A stretch of DNA of 64,000 bases from Candidatus Avelusimicrobium intestinipullorum (GCA_944324635.1 CALUXC010000002.1:1-64000), one strand, 5' to 3'. Shown: positions 17,309-26,222, counted from the first letter of the stretch. Notes: generated by a model not told the origin, from the letters alone. Numbers and translations are program-made.

Positions 17309-18268
17309 GTTCCTATTAGGCACCAAAGAATAAGGTAGAATTTAGTGCAGGTGAACGATATGGTGAGCGAAATTGTTCCTATTAGGCACCGAAGAATAAG
17401 GTAGAATTTAAATAGTGTGGTTGATAACAACGAGTTCATTGTTCCTATTAGGCACCGAAGAATAAGGTAGAATTTACTTTGCCGATATAACCAAGTACGG
17501 TAATACGTTCCTATTAGGCACCGAAGAATAAGGTAGAATTTATTGCGTGTCCAACGGTAAACGATACCGTAAGTTCCTATTAGGCACCGAAGAATAAGGT
17601 AGAATTTAGAAGTGAAGTCTAAGAAACTTGAAAAAAGAGTTCCTATTAGGCACCGAAGAATAAGGTAGAATTTAATTTTTAATCTGCTCGTACGACGCTC
17701 CTTCGTTCCTATTAGGCACCGAAGAATAAGGTAGAATTTACTGAGGGTCTTTTGACTGCTATCAAGGGCCGTTCCTATTAGGCACCGAAGAATAAGGTAG
17801 AATTTAAATGAAAAAATTGGGCTCACACTTCCGCTTGTTCCTATTAGGCACCGAAGAATAAGGTAGAATTTAGGACTCGTCTAAGTCGTGCACCAGAGCT
17901 CTGTTCCTATTAGGCACCGAAGAATAAGGTAGAATTTAAAAAAAGGGCGTTATAGTACCCAAATTCATGTTCCTATTAGGCACCGAAGAATAAGGTAGAA
18001 TTTAAACAGTTTTAACTGTTGTTCCATTTCCTTTGTTCCTATTAGGCACCGAAGAATAAGGTAGAATTTACAAACTATTTATGACCTCTGCCGGACGCTG
18101 GTTCCTATTAGGCACCGAAGAATAAGGTAGAATTTATTTATCACAGGGGGAATAATATGGATTACGGTTCCTATTAGGCACCGAAGAATAAGGTAGAATT
18201 TACGCACCGGCCGAACACCGATAGGGTCTGTGGTTCCTATTAGGCACCGAAGAATAAGGTAGAATTTA
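17309..18268 (+). CRISPR. Type II-C CRISPR array, 15 repeats, 14 spacers
   Basis: Repeats of 36 bp start at 17309 and every 66 bp to 18233; all 14 spacers are 30 bp. The repeat begins GTTCCTATTAGGCACCGAAG and ends AATAAGGTAGAATTTA. The 17309 copy has one change (CACCAAAG for CACCGAAG), marking it as the oldest, terminal repeat, so new spacers are probably added at the cas2-proximal end. Pairing with the tracrRNA anti-repeat shows that crRNAs are read from the plus strand, toward the cas genes. The repeat 3' end carries GGTAGAAT, a -10-like box also found before tracrRNA, suggesting each repeat promotes its own crRNA. Confidence 0.98.
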
Positions 18269-18287
18269 AGGCATTACAAAAAATTGC

Positions 18288-18313
18288 TAAAAAATAAACA
18301 TTTTTGGTAGAAT
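18288..18313 (+). promoter_or_regulatory. tracrRNA promoter
   Basis: TTGCTA, an 18-bp AT-rich spacer and TAGAAT (18308-18313), preceded by GG. The same GGTAGAAT closes every CRISPR repeat. Predicted transcription start is near 18320. Confidence 0.6.
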
Positions 18314-18319
18314 AATTAC

Positions 18320-18395
18320 AGAAACCTTATTCTTTTTGTGCCTCAGCTTAGGTAACAAGGGCATTAAAGCCCACAAAGGGGTTTACCCCCACTTA
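18320..18395 (+). ncRNA. tracrRNA
   Basis: Anti-repeat at 18325-18356 (CCTTATTCTTTTTGTGCCT, CAGCTTAGGTAAC). It pairs with the repeat's GTT, CCTA, AGGCAC and GAAGAATAAGG with small bulges. It is followed by AAGGGC and a nexus-like hairpin GGGC/GCCC (18359-18372), then a strong GGGG-TTTA-CCCC hairpin (18378-18389). The layout matches type II-C tracrRNAs such as those of Neisseria and Campylobacter. It is only about 76 nt long and ends next to the convergent cas2 stop. It guides crRNA maturation and Cas9 loading. Confidence 0.88.
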
Positions 18396-18400
18396 CAACT

Positions 18401-18745
18401 TTATAAATCCTCAAACAGTATGAGTTGATCATACGGTTTGGGGATTTTTGTTTGCTGCAAGGCAGGCCCGTAGAAATTTTTGATTAAGCTATATTGTTTG
18501 TCCGTAATAAACAAAAAAGCACACTTGCCCTGGGGCGGGGTTTGCTCGCCCATTTGTTTTACCAGCGCCTGCGCCTGGTGCATAGTGGGCAGGTGGCGCA
18601 CATATACCGAAAACTGCAACATACTAAAGCCGTTGCGCAGCAACAACTTGCGAAATCCGGCGTACCGTTTGCGCTGGATTTTGGTATGCGTTGGCAAATC
18701 AAACACCGCAACCACCCACATAATGCGCCAGCTATTGGGTTTCAT
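18401..18745 (-). CDS. cas2: CRISPR-associated protein Cas2
   Basis: A 114-residue Cas2 with a ferredoxin-like fold. The first strand has the conserved aspartate D16 in VVAVFDLPT, followed by RKRYAGFRKLLLRNGFSMLQ and SVYVRHL, both typical of type II Cas2. It forms the spacer-integration complex with Cas1. Its start overlaps cas1 by 14 nt, so translation is coupled. Its stop lies just beyond the convergent tracrRNA. Confidence 0.95.
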   Translation of the reverse strand: MKPNSWRIMWVVAVFDLPTHTKIQRKRYAGFRKLLLRNGFSMLQFSVYVRHLPTMHQAQALVKQMGEQTPPQGKCAFLFITDKQYSLIKNFYGPALQQTKIPKPYDQLILFEDL

Positions 18746-19715
18746 CGGAAAACGAGTCGGCCTGCCACAGCACAGCGGAAGGCATTTTGCCCGGGCGGGC
18801 GGGTTGATTGGGCAGAATTAATTTGCGGCGGGGGTCTTCTAGGCTTAAGCAAAAGCTGTTTACCGCAAAGTCTACGCCGTGGAATAAACGGTAATTTTTT
18901 CCGGCGAGGGGCACTTCGCTGGCCAGCAAGGAAGACAACAGTTGTTTTTTTACTTCTTTATCAAACCTTTCCAACGGGCTATCCTGCGCCAAGCGCCAAA
19001 CAATCACGTCCGCCAAAAAACGGAAAGGTTCTATAAAATCATCCGCCAAATTGAAGGGATTATCTTTGCGGTAGTGCCCCACACCAAAATTCAGGCACAG
19101 CCCGGCGCAAGCCAAACTGCGGGCTATCATCGCCCGCAAAATCGCATAGCCGTAATTCAGGGCGATATTGGCAGGGTCTGTGGCGCCTTGTTTATCCCTA
19201 AAATCTATGGGGTTGCAAATCGCCGCAAAGAAGGCGGGCCAATAGGCTTGAGCGGCTTGTGCTTCCCGCGCGGAAGAATCGCCCGGTTCCACGTGGGCGG
19301 CCAACAGCCGCAGGCGTTGCGCTAGGGCTACATCAAAATGTTCCGCCACAAAGGCTTGACCCCGGATTTTGGCCGCTACCAACTGTTGCCACCATTGCTG
19401 GGAGGCTGCCGCATTTAAGTGTTTGGCTTGCAGGAAGGAACGCTTGGCCCCTTCCAAATTGCTCCCCAGCGGCAGGGCCATACTGCACGGCATGTATTTT
19501 TCCCCCGCGCATACCACCACGGCACCTTGCCGTGCCAATTCCTGAAATACCGCCAAAGACACCCGAATACACGGATGAGCCAGCACCAGCACCGCAATAT
19601 CGCAGGCGGCTATAAAATGCGTTTCTTGCGTTTTGGCAAAAGAAATTTTAAGCCGCCCTGTATCCACGGAAAGCGAGGCTTCCCGCTCTATACTGATCAG
19701 ATGTTGTATGCTCAT
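18732..19715 (-). CDS. cas1: CRISPR-associated endonuclease Cas1
   Basis: The 327-residue Cas1 integrase inserts new spacers. Metal-binding residues are visible as E151 (SAREAQAAQAYW), H214 (FGVGHYRKDNPFN) and D226 (NLADDFIEPFR). The N-terminal β-domain is followed by the helical catalytic domain, as in type II Cas1. The start overlaps the cas9 stop by 4 nt (ATGA-type). Locus order cas9-cas1-cas2 without csn2 or cas4 is that of subtype II-C. Confidence 0.96.
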   Translation of the reverse strand: MSIQHLISIEREASLSVDTGRLKISFAKTQETHFIAACDIAVLVLAHPCIRVSLAVFQELARQGAVVVCAGEKYMPCSMALPLGSNLEGAKRSFLQAKHLNAAASQQWWQQLVAAKIRGQAFVAEHFDVALAQRLRLLAAHVEPGDSSAREAQAAQAYWPAFFAAICNPIDFRDKQGATDPANIALNYGYAILRAMIARSLACAGLCLNFGVGHYRKDNPFNLADDFIEPFRFLADVIVWRLAQDSPLERFDKEVKKQLLSSLLASEVPLAGKNYRLFHGVDFAVNSFCLSLEDPRRKLILPNQPARPGKMPSAVLWQADSFSDETQ

Positions 19716-22700
19716 TCGCGTTTTAATTTTGAGATGTCTTGGCGCGAAGATACCACCTTATAATTTTTTAATTTTGAAATCACAAAGGTTTTTCCTGTGG
19801 TTTCCGTAGTAGAGAGGAGCAAAATTCCATCTCTGGCGCTAAATTGTTTTATCCGATAAAACTGTTTGGTAACGGTATCAAACAGCGTATCCCCGATAAA
19901 CACGCGCGTCACGCCTTCCGGTACGGTTTTGCAGGAAGCATACTTCCATATCGGTATCAACGCCACGCGCTTGCCGGTTTTGGCGTCAAAATCCATACAG
20001 GCATATCCATAGTTTTGGTAGGCTTTCTGGTGTGTTTTTCCGCCCTGGTCGGCCGTAGTGATTTTTTTGTCGGCATTCGGGTCAAATTCCCGAATTCCGC
20101 GGCCCACCAAATACATATACTTCACCTGTTTTACTTTATGGCCGCGGTAATAAATGCCGTCCTGCGGGTCGTTTTTGCGGCCGCAAAGGGCTTCTTCCGC
20201 CGCCATTCCCTGGTCCAAGCGCTGCTGGAATTGTTCCAATATCACTTGTTTAATCGTATCGGAAAATAACAGTTTATCCAAGTTGGCCTTGGTCTTGTGC
20301 GCATCGCCTTTGAGAAAACTGCTTAAAGGCGCACGCTTTACAAAACGTTCCGTGCCGTCTTTTTGCTGCACGTTGTAGGCGGTTTCGTCAAAGAATTTGC
20401 CGGCAGGCAAACGGTCCGGCTTGTGCCACACCACATAATCCGTCAGTCGTTTTTTTACTTCCTCCCAAATGGCCGCATACTGGGGGATGTTTTCCGGCAT
20501 AAAGCCGGGAATGTCTTTGGTTTTATCGTGCGTGCCGTCGGTATTTATCCACTCTATGGTATGCAGAGTACCGTATTTAGCATTGTGCCGAGCCGCCCGC
20601 TGCACCAGGGACAAGTTGCACAACCCAATCACAGCCGCATCCACCGCGTGGTGGCGGTGGTCGCAACGTTTGTTAAATTGCAGCTGGGTGCGTTGCTCGC
20701 GGCAAAAGGCCGCAAAGCATTTTTGTTTGTCCTTGGGCGTCAGCGGCGGCGTGGGCAGAGAAGCGCAAAATTTTCCAAAATCTTCCTGCAAGGCCGGGGC
20801 CTGGTCGTACGGCATGGGATGGGCGGCATAAAGCGCCTGCCATTTGGCGGGGTCTATTTCGTTGTCGTCTTTATCATACAGCGGCTTATGCTCCGCAATC
20901 CGCACCAGCGGCAAAATGCGGTCAAAATACAACTGGGAGCGCATATACGCCGTCAAGCCGCCGTAGGAAGGGGTGACTTTCGGGCAGATGTCCTTGCACC
21001 AATCCAACACGATTTTGCCAATCCAGGCAGTTTCCTGGTTTTGGCGGTTGGAAAAATCCTGCTTTACTTGGGCGGGTGTGGCCAGCAAGTTATTAATTTT
21101 GCGCAAAATCCGCGCGCCCTTTTGCGTGGGCTTGCGTTTGTGTTCCCGCGCGGAATAGTAGCCGCCTTTTTCTTTATTGTACAGCATCCATAAATGCGAA
21201 ACGAAATTAATCAGCGGGCTGTGGTTACCAAATGAGCCACCGGCGTCTTCGCCTTTTTTGCGTTTGGCCTTTTTGTCTTTTTGGAACGCCAAATAGTCTT
21301 CTATATCCTGCCGGAATTTCCATTCGTAGGGCAAGCGGTTGGATTTATCTTTGTTCTCCTGCGTGAGTGCCAAGACTTTATTTTCAAATACGTTTGGCCC
21401 CGGGATTTCCCCCCGCTGCGGAATGATGTGGTCCACTTGCGTTTGCCGTTCGTCAAACGCCTGCGCGAACGAAATTGGCTGGCCGCTGTATGGGCACAGG
21501 TGGTTTTGCTCCTCCCAGAGCAGGTATTTTTCTATATTGCGCGGGCTGACCAACACGTGGCCTTGCTGCAGCGCGGCGATGGCTTTTTTGCGTTCGTCGG
21601 CCTGCAGCCTGTTTTGGCCTTCCAGCCACTGGCGGCGGCGCAGGGAATTTTTGATTTCCCGCGAAAGTTCTACCACGATTTCGTCCGGTTGGCCGTACTT
21701 GTGGACGATGTAATTCAGCACGCGGTAAAATTCGGCCAGGGCACGGCTCATTACCGGGTCATTGATAGATTCCTGTCTTTTAATGGCCTCTACCGAACGC
21801 AACTTGCCCCGCAACGCCGCTTGCGGCGGCTGGATACGGGCCAGCAAATCGGTTTCGTCCTGCCCTTGCAAGATGCCGTCAGTCAGCAAACGCAAAGCTT
21901 TTACGCTGTAAGAAGCCCGGCCCTTTTCCAACGTGAAGGACAAAAAGACTTGCTTCTTTTTCAATGCGCAAATAAAGTCTATCCCACGCTGCCGCTCGGA
22001 TGCGTCGGCCGAGATATTGCGGGTTAACTCCACAAAACTTTGGCCGATATATTCGTCCGTATTGTCCTCAATATCCGAAAACGTGGTAATGTTGGCCAAA
22101 AATTCGATCACCAACTCCTGCACTTTATCCGTCAAGTTTGCCCACTCGTTCAGCACGCCGGCCTGTTCAAAAGCAAACAGTGTGGTGTTGCCTTTTAACC
22201 CTTGTTTGGTGCCGTTTTTGCGGTCAATGGTAAACGAAACATCAGAGGGCAGCGACAAGGCTTGATAAATTTTGGCAAACGGGATCACCGCACTGTCCGC
22301 CGTATAATCGCCGGTGGAACTGTCTACATAGTTAAAAAGCTGCGTTTGCTGGGCCAAGGTAAGCGGATAGGATTCCTTTTCGCCTTTTTTGGCAAGCCGC
22401 AAGTTGGCAATATCTTTGGCCAACCGGTAATGCTGATAGGCTACCTGGGCGCAGGCAGCGCGCTTTTCCTGCGGGAAGAGCGGACAGGCGCCTACATTTT
22501 CCAGCTCCCATTTAATGGGGCGTTGGTAAAACAGGGCGGAGTGGAAGGCGTCTTTAAGCGGAATTTCTTTTTGGCCGGGGAAATCGGGGAACATATTTCC
22601 CCCCCACACGGCGTAAGTACCGCGCAGCTGCGGGTGGTAAGAGCTTTGTTTGTCGCAAATGCGGTTAAATTCTTCTTCCACCATTTGGCGGTAAATAAAT

Positions 22701-23260
22701 GTGCCGTCTTCTTCTATTTTGCGCCAAGGGTTCCCTGCGCTGGCTTGTTTACGCTCATAGAGCAACTGCCCCAACGTTTTGCCGTTGGCCAGCTGGGACG
22801 ACGTTTGGCTTAATTTTTTGCCGATGACGCCCCTCTCCTCCGCGCTTAACGTGCCTTTGTAGCCGCGGTTTTTAACAATATGGCAAAACACTTTAATCAG
22901 CTGCGGCAAGGTAAGTTCTTCTTCCACCGCTTTTGCGCGTAAGGCAATCACGTCCTCTTTATCAGCCAATAAATCATTCCGCGTAACGCCCAACGACTCG
23001 GCCATATATTTGATTTTGCGCAAGCGGGCCGCTTTACGTTCAATTTGCTTGCGCATGAGGCGTGCCGCGCGACGGGCCGTATTGAGGGTAACCATTTCTT
23101 TGGGTGCGATGGGTTCGCCAAAGATATAACTATCTAAATGGAGTAAACGCGTGATATTTTTATCTCCGTCCAATTCATATGCGGCCGTACCAATGGAAGA
23201 TGTTCCCAAATCTATACCTAAGCGGTAGGATTTTCCCGCCGGACTTTTGCTGATTGCCAT
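19712..23260 (-). CDS. cas9: CRISPR-associated endonuclease Cas9 (type II-C)
   Basis: RNA-guided DNA endonuclease of 1182 aa, within the II-C size range. RuvC-I is YRLGIDLGTSSIG (D17). An Arg-rich bridge helix lies at about 60-85 (RRAARLMRKQIERKAARLRK). RuvC-II is EIVVELSREIK (E531). The HNH domain has QVDHIIPQR with H611 and a downstream NKVLALTQENKDKSN. RuvC-III is HHAVDAAVIGL (H871, D874). The remaining C-terminus forms the PAM-interacting region. All catalytic residues are present. The start is the ATG with AGGGGG 9 nt upstream; an earlier in-frame ATG would add 9 residues. First gene of the cas operon, GC-rich compared with other island genes. Confidence 0.97.
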   Translation of the reverse strand: MAISKSPAGKSYRLGIDLGTSSIGTAAYELDGDKNITRLLHLDSYIFGEPIAPKEMVTLNTARRAARLMRKQIERKAARLRKIKYMAESLGVTRNDLLADKEDVIALRAKAVEEELTLPQLIKVFCHIVKNRGYKGTLSAEERGVIGKKLSQTSSQLANGKTLGQLLYERKQASAGNPWRKIEEDGTFIYRQMVEEEFNRICDKQSSYHPQLRGTYAVWGGNMFPDFPGQKEIPLKDAFHSALFYQRPIKWELENVGACPLFPQEKRAACAQVAYQHYRLAKDIANLRLAKKGEKESYPLTLAQQTQLFNYVDSSTGDYTADSAVIPFAKIYQALSLPSDVSFTIDRKNGTKQGLKGNTTLFAFEQAGVLNEWANLTDKVQELVIEFLANITTFSDIEDNTDEYIGQSFVELTRNISADASERQRGIDFICALKKKQVFLSFTLEKGRASYSVKALRLLTDGILQGQDETDLLARIQPPQAALRGKLRSVEAIKRQESINDPVMSRALAEFYRVLNYIVHKYGQPDEIVVELSREIKNSLRRRQWLEGQNRLQADERKKAIAALQQGHVLVSPRNIEKYLLWEEQNHLCPYSGQPISFAQAFDERQTQVDHIIPQRGEIPGPNVFENKVLALTQENKDKSNRLPYEWKFRQDIEDYLAFQKDKKAKRKKGEDAGGSFGNHSPLINFVSHLWMLYNKEKGGYYSAREHKRKPTQKGARILRKINNLLATPAQVKQDFSNRQNQETAWIGKIVLDWCKDICPKVTPSYGGLTAYMRSQLYFDRILPLVRIAEHKPLYDKDDNEIDPAKWQALYAAHPMPYDQAPALQEDFGKFCASLPTPPLTPKDKQKCFAAFCREQRTQLQFNKRCDHRHHAVDAAVIGLCNLSLVQRAARHNAKYGTLHTIEWINTDGTHDKTKDIPGFMPENIPQYAAIWEEVKKRLTDYVVWHKPDRLPAGKFFDETAYNVQQKDGTERFVKRAPLSSFLKGDAHKTKANLDKLLFSDTIKQVILEQFQQRLDQGMAAEEALCGRKNDPQDGIYYRGHKVKQVKYMYLVGRGIREFDPNADKKITTADQGGKTHQKAYQNYGYACMDFDAKTGKRVALIPIWKYASCKTVPEGVTRVFIGDTLFDTVTKQFYRIKQFSARDGILLLSTTETTGKTFVISKLKNYKVVSSRQDISKLKRE

Positions 23261-23287
23261 AATCCAATTCCCCCTATAAATAGCCAT

Positions 23288-23615
23288 AAAATAATATTTA
23301 TTTTATATTAGCATAATTTAGCTTGATAACTTGCTTGTGTCATACAGCACCTAATTTAATATTTTTTATTATTCTCAATTTTCTACTCATCAAGTTAAAT
23401 ACACGATTAATTCCCTGCTATGTTAGAAGAATTCCCTGTTATTTATTTTAGGGAATTAAATGAGTTGAAAAGGATTTTTTAGACGAAAGGTTAATAACCA
23501 AAAAGCATAAAATTCGTAAAATCAGCTTAAAATGGGGCAAAATTCCCTGTATTTTCCCTGATAAACAGGGATTTTGCTTCCCCGCTCTTACCGCCTTTGG
23601 CAGTCCGCACGCCGT
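23288..23615. other. Noncoding region upstream of cas9 with TTCCCTG words
   Basis: About 330 bp, AT-rich. The word TTCCCTG appears at about 23411, 23432, 23543 and 23554, two of them in hairpins: AATTCCCT/AGGGAATT (23430-23457) and CCCTG-ATAAA-CAGGG (23556-23570). The cas operon promoter must lie here; TAATAT near 23310 on the minus strand is the best -10. The rest may be a recombination scar next to the right-hand direct repeat. Confidence 0.45.
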
Positions 23616-23770
23616 GCCCGACCACTTGAAAAGACACCTTTTGCAAGGTTTCTTTTTTGTTGCCTATGCGGCTTGGGTTCCGTCGGGAAATTGCCTCTAT
23701 TTTTATACATTGCCGTCCTAGATGTCTTTTAGAAATACAGAAAAAAGGCCCAAACTGGGCCTTTTTCTCT
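23616..23770 (+). repeat. Right copy of ~155-bp direct repeat flanking the accessory region
   Basis: Gapless match to 66-220 with about 14 differences, including the last bases before the tRNA CCA end (CCCGACCA). Both terminator hairpins are kept, the second with pair-preserving changes. No full tRNA lies before it. It separates the CRISPR locus from the core-like methyltransferase gene. Confidence 0.8.
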
Positions 23771-23807
23771 AACGAGCAAAACCGTTTTTGAACGCAGAAA
23801 GAATTTC

Positions 23808-25049
23808 CTACAAATTGCGGATAGCCCAAGGTTTCGGGTAGAGATTATTGGCGCGGTCACCCAAGTTTTTTACAAAGCCAAGAGGGTTCCCGTGATACGT
23901 CACCAATACGAAGCCGCGAGGCGTATCACCAGGCAGCTTAAGCGTTTCTCTATGCAAATAGCGTAAAGCCTCTTCCAAGGGCAGTTCCACGCGTGGGAAA
24001 TCGGCCTTTTGTGCAGAAAGCGAAAGCGCCTGCGCCACAGAGGGGATTTGTTCCCGCCCTTTGATTTCCGGCTGAGGGATTCCATCGGAAAGCAAATGGA
24101 GAAACGGATACTTTTTTAGTTGTGTGCGCAAAGAAGAAGGCAAAGTGGCGAACGTGTTCTTTTCCCCCCGTTTGCGAAGAATTGCCATAAACAACCCCTC
24201 ACTCTGAGTTACACCCGGGATAAAACGATACACCGGCTGCGGCCAATCCGCCAATAAACTGCCTGTAATTTGCCAATCAGGCAAAACCGGCACAGATAAA
24301 ATATCCGCCCCCAGTTCTTCGATGATCCAACGAATATTTTCTTCGTTTTCGTACGTATTAAAAGTGCAAGTGCTGTAAATCAATAAACCGCCGTCTTTGA
24401 GGCAGGGCCAAATATCACGCAAAATTTGCCGCTGGCGCTCCGCGCAAAAGCGTACATTCTGAGGGCTCCACTCATTAATCGCAGCAGGCTCACGCCGGAA
24501 CAAGCCTTCGCCCGAACACGGGACATCTGTCAAAATAACATCAAACAGCAGGTTCGTTTTGGCAAAGTCTTTGGGGGCATTATGTGTAACTAATACGCCC
24601 GGGTGACCTTGTTTTAAGATGTTTTCCAACAGGATATTGGCGCGGCGGCGGTCAATCTCGTTACTAACAAGCACCGATCCTTCGGGTAATGCAGCCCGCA
24701 TAAGGGTGGATTTCCCTCCCGGTGCGGCGCACAAATCTAGCGCGCTGACAGGCCCTGTAACAACTTGCCGCAAAAGATAATCTAAAAATAAAGAAGCGGC
24801 CTCTTGTACATAATACACCCCTGCGTGAAAGAGGGGGTCAAGCGTGAAGCGATGACGATCTTTAAGCCAAAACCCCTGCCAGCACCACGGAACAGGTTCG
24901 GAATCAGGGAAGGGATTTTCGGCAGATTTCCACGGATTTATCCGCACGCTTACGGGCGTTTCGTGCTCAAACGACTGCACAAAACGTTCCCAACGCGCAG
25001 CACCAAATAACCGGGAGGTATAGTCAATAAATTCTTGAGGCAAAGTCAT
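23808..25049 (-). CDS. RsmF/NOL1-NOP2-Sun-type rRNA cytosine-C5 methyltransferase
   Basis: About 413 aa. The SAM-binding site is LDLCAAPGGKS (about 105), motif IV is LTDVPCSGEGLFRR and the catalytic motif VI is IYSTCTFN, giving the two active cysteines of m5C RNA methyltransferases. An N-terminal region (LPQEF...RINPWK) and a C-terminal PUA-like part (GFVLVTYHGNPLGFVKN) match RsmF-like proteins. It probably modifies 16S rRNA. The start is set at MTLPQEF; TACAAT lies 10 nt upstream, leaving almost no leader. A broken paralogue lies at 5338-5490. Confidence 0.88.
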   Translation of the reverse strand: MTLPQEFIDYTSRLFGAARWERFVQSFEHETPVSVRINPWKSAENPFPDSEPVPWCWQGFWLKDRHRFTLDPLFHAGVYYVQEAASLFLDYLLRQVVTGPVSALDLCAAPGGKSTLMRAALPEGSVLVSNEIDRRRANILLENILKQGHPGVLVTHNAPKDFAKTNLLFDVILTDVPCSGEGLFRREPAAINEWSPQNVRFCAERQRQILRDIWPCLKDGGLLIYSTCTFNTYENEENIRWIIEELGADILSVPVLPDWQITGSLLADWPQPVYRFIPGVTQSEGLFMAILRKRGEKNTFATLPSSLRTQLKKYPFLHLLSDGIPQPEIKGREQIPSVAQALSLSAQKADFPRVELPLEEALRYLHRETLKLPGDTPRGFVLVTYHGNPLGFVKNLGDRANNLYPKPWAIRNL

Positions 25050-25231
25050 AAGATACTTTATTGTACAATTTTTATCCAATTTTACCGCCATAGCCCCATA
25101 GTTCCAAAGAATGTACTAAGCAACCAAGAGGTGGGGAGATATATGCTATTAAGAGACCTACATACTGATACCATAACTACAAGTTTTTGTATATGGCTTC
25201 TCGGAAACCACTTTTCTTCCTCTCTTTTCTC

Positions 25232-25262
25232 CATAAAAAAGACACCTCATACGAGGTGTCTT
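25232..25262 (-). terminator. Terminator for the secreted ChaN-like gene
   Basis: Stem AAGACACCTC / GAGGTGTCTT, followed on the minus strand by a T run; 25 nt past the stop at 25287. Confidence 0.85.
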
Positions 25263-25286
25263 GGGTTATTTGGAATTGATTAGGAT

Positions 25287-26222
25287 CTATACATTGAGCA
25301 ATGATATTTCCCGCACGCCATCCAAAGTACAATCTTGCCACACGAGCTGCGGCGGCAGCTGACGGCTGTCTATTACTTGCGGCTGCCCGATCATTTTGTG
25401 CAACGATTGGGTTAAATCCAAGAAATGCCCCGACCCCATTTCTATAAATACCACATCGTATTGGTTGAGCGCCGCGACGATATTTTCCAGCATAAACTGG
25501 CTGCGCGCCAAGGCAGTAGCGTTAGCTAAGCGATAAAAAGGCGTCTTTACCACCCATTTTTCAGGATAGATATTCATCAAGTCTTGGAACAGTTGCACAA
25601 AATCCGTTTCTTCAAAATTCTGTTTGTAATGTTTTTTGAAGTAACGGGTCAAACTCTTTTCCGTAAACAGTATTCCCCAATCTTCGTGATGATCCCGGCG
25701 GGCGTACGTAGCAATTGCTTCCTTTGCCGCCAACGGTGCATCGGTTTCGCGGCTACGGTAGTAAGCATCGCGAATTATCCACAGCATCTGCCAATCTTCA
25801 TACGAAAATCCGTGTTCTTTGGCAAACAGCCATTGCTGTTCCAAGCTTACATCGGCACGCACCAGCGGGATTTGGTGTTTGCCGGATAATGCGGCGGTAT
25901 AACTGTCCTCCGCTTCCGTACACGGACCGCTAAACGGCTCCCCCGGCTCTCTCTCTACCAAAGCCACTTCTGGGGCATAGGTATCAAAAGCATACTGCAC
26001 AGGTGGGATAGAAGCGGCGCTATGCTCCGCCGCTAACACCACCAATTTTTTGTTCCCTTTCTGATATATAGCCAAATAAGGCGGCTGTGGAAACTGTTCA
26101 TATAATTTGGCGTGTTCCTCGCGACGGGCCTGATCCGCGGCGACGAAATCTGCCGTAAACGGTTGTGCAAAAAGAGGTATTTCTAAAACTACCAAAAGCA
26201 TCCAAGTTAATAATTCTCTCAT
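25287..26222 (-). CDS. Secreted protein, ChaN/EreA-like superfamily (putative)
   Basis: A 311-residue protein with a Sec signal peptide (LLTWMLLVVLEIPLFAQ). Features shared with the erythromycin esterase/ChaN/TraB fold: VVLAAEHSAA, EVALVEREPGEP and, near the C-terminus, VVFIEMGSGHFLDLTQSL, which supply conserved E and H residues. Family members hydrolyse or bind diverse small ligands. The substrate is unknown. A second, longer relative is at 30539-31747. Monocistronic, with its own terminator. Confidence 0.55.
   Translation of the reverse strand: MRELLTWMLLVVLEIPLFAQPFTADFVAADQARREEHAKLYEQFPQPPYLAIYQKGNKKLVVLAAEHSAASIPPVQYAFDTYAPEVALVEREPGEPFSGPCTEAEDSYTAALSGKHQIPLVRADVSLEQQWLFAKEHGFSYEDWQMLWIIRDAYYRSRETDAPLAAKEAIATYARRDHHEDWGILFTEKSLTRYFKKHYKQNFEETDFVQLFQDLMNIYPEKWVVKTPFYRLANATALARSQFMLENIVAALNQYDVVFIEMGSGHFLDLTQSLHKMIGQPQVIDSRQLPPQLVWQDCTLDGVREISLLNV

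Noticed and set aside
17227..17826. Open frame of 199 codons with a repeated peptide KFYLILRCLIGT
   Set aside because: It is the CRISPR array read on the wrong strand; the repeat length of 66 bp is a multiple of three and keeps the frame open.
17345..18232. Self-targeting spacers
   Set aside because: Reading the 14 spacers against the window by eye gave no match outside the array; a proper search would be needed for the rest of the genome.
23590..23623. Possible second tRNA before the right-hand repeat
   Set aside because: CCCGACCA resembles a tRNA 3' end, but no T-loop (TTCGAAT) or anticodon arm precedes it.
23527..23829. 100-codon minus-strand frame
   Set aside because: It lies over the right-hand direct repeat and its two terminator hairpins.
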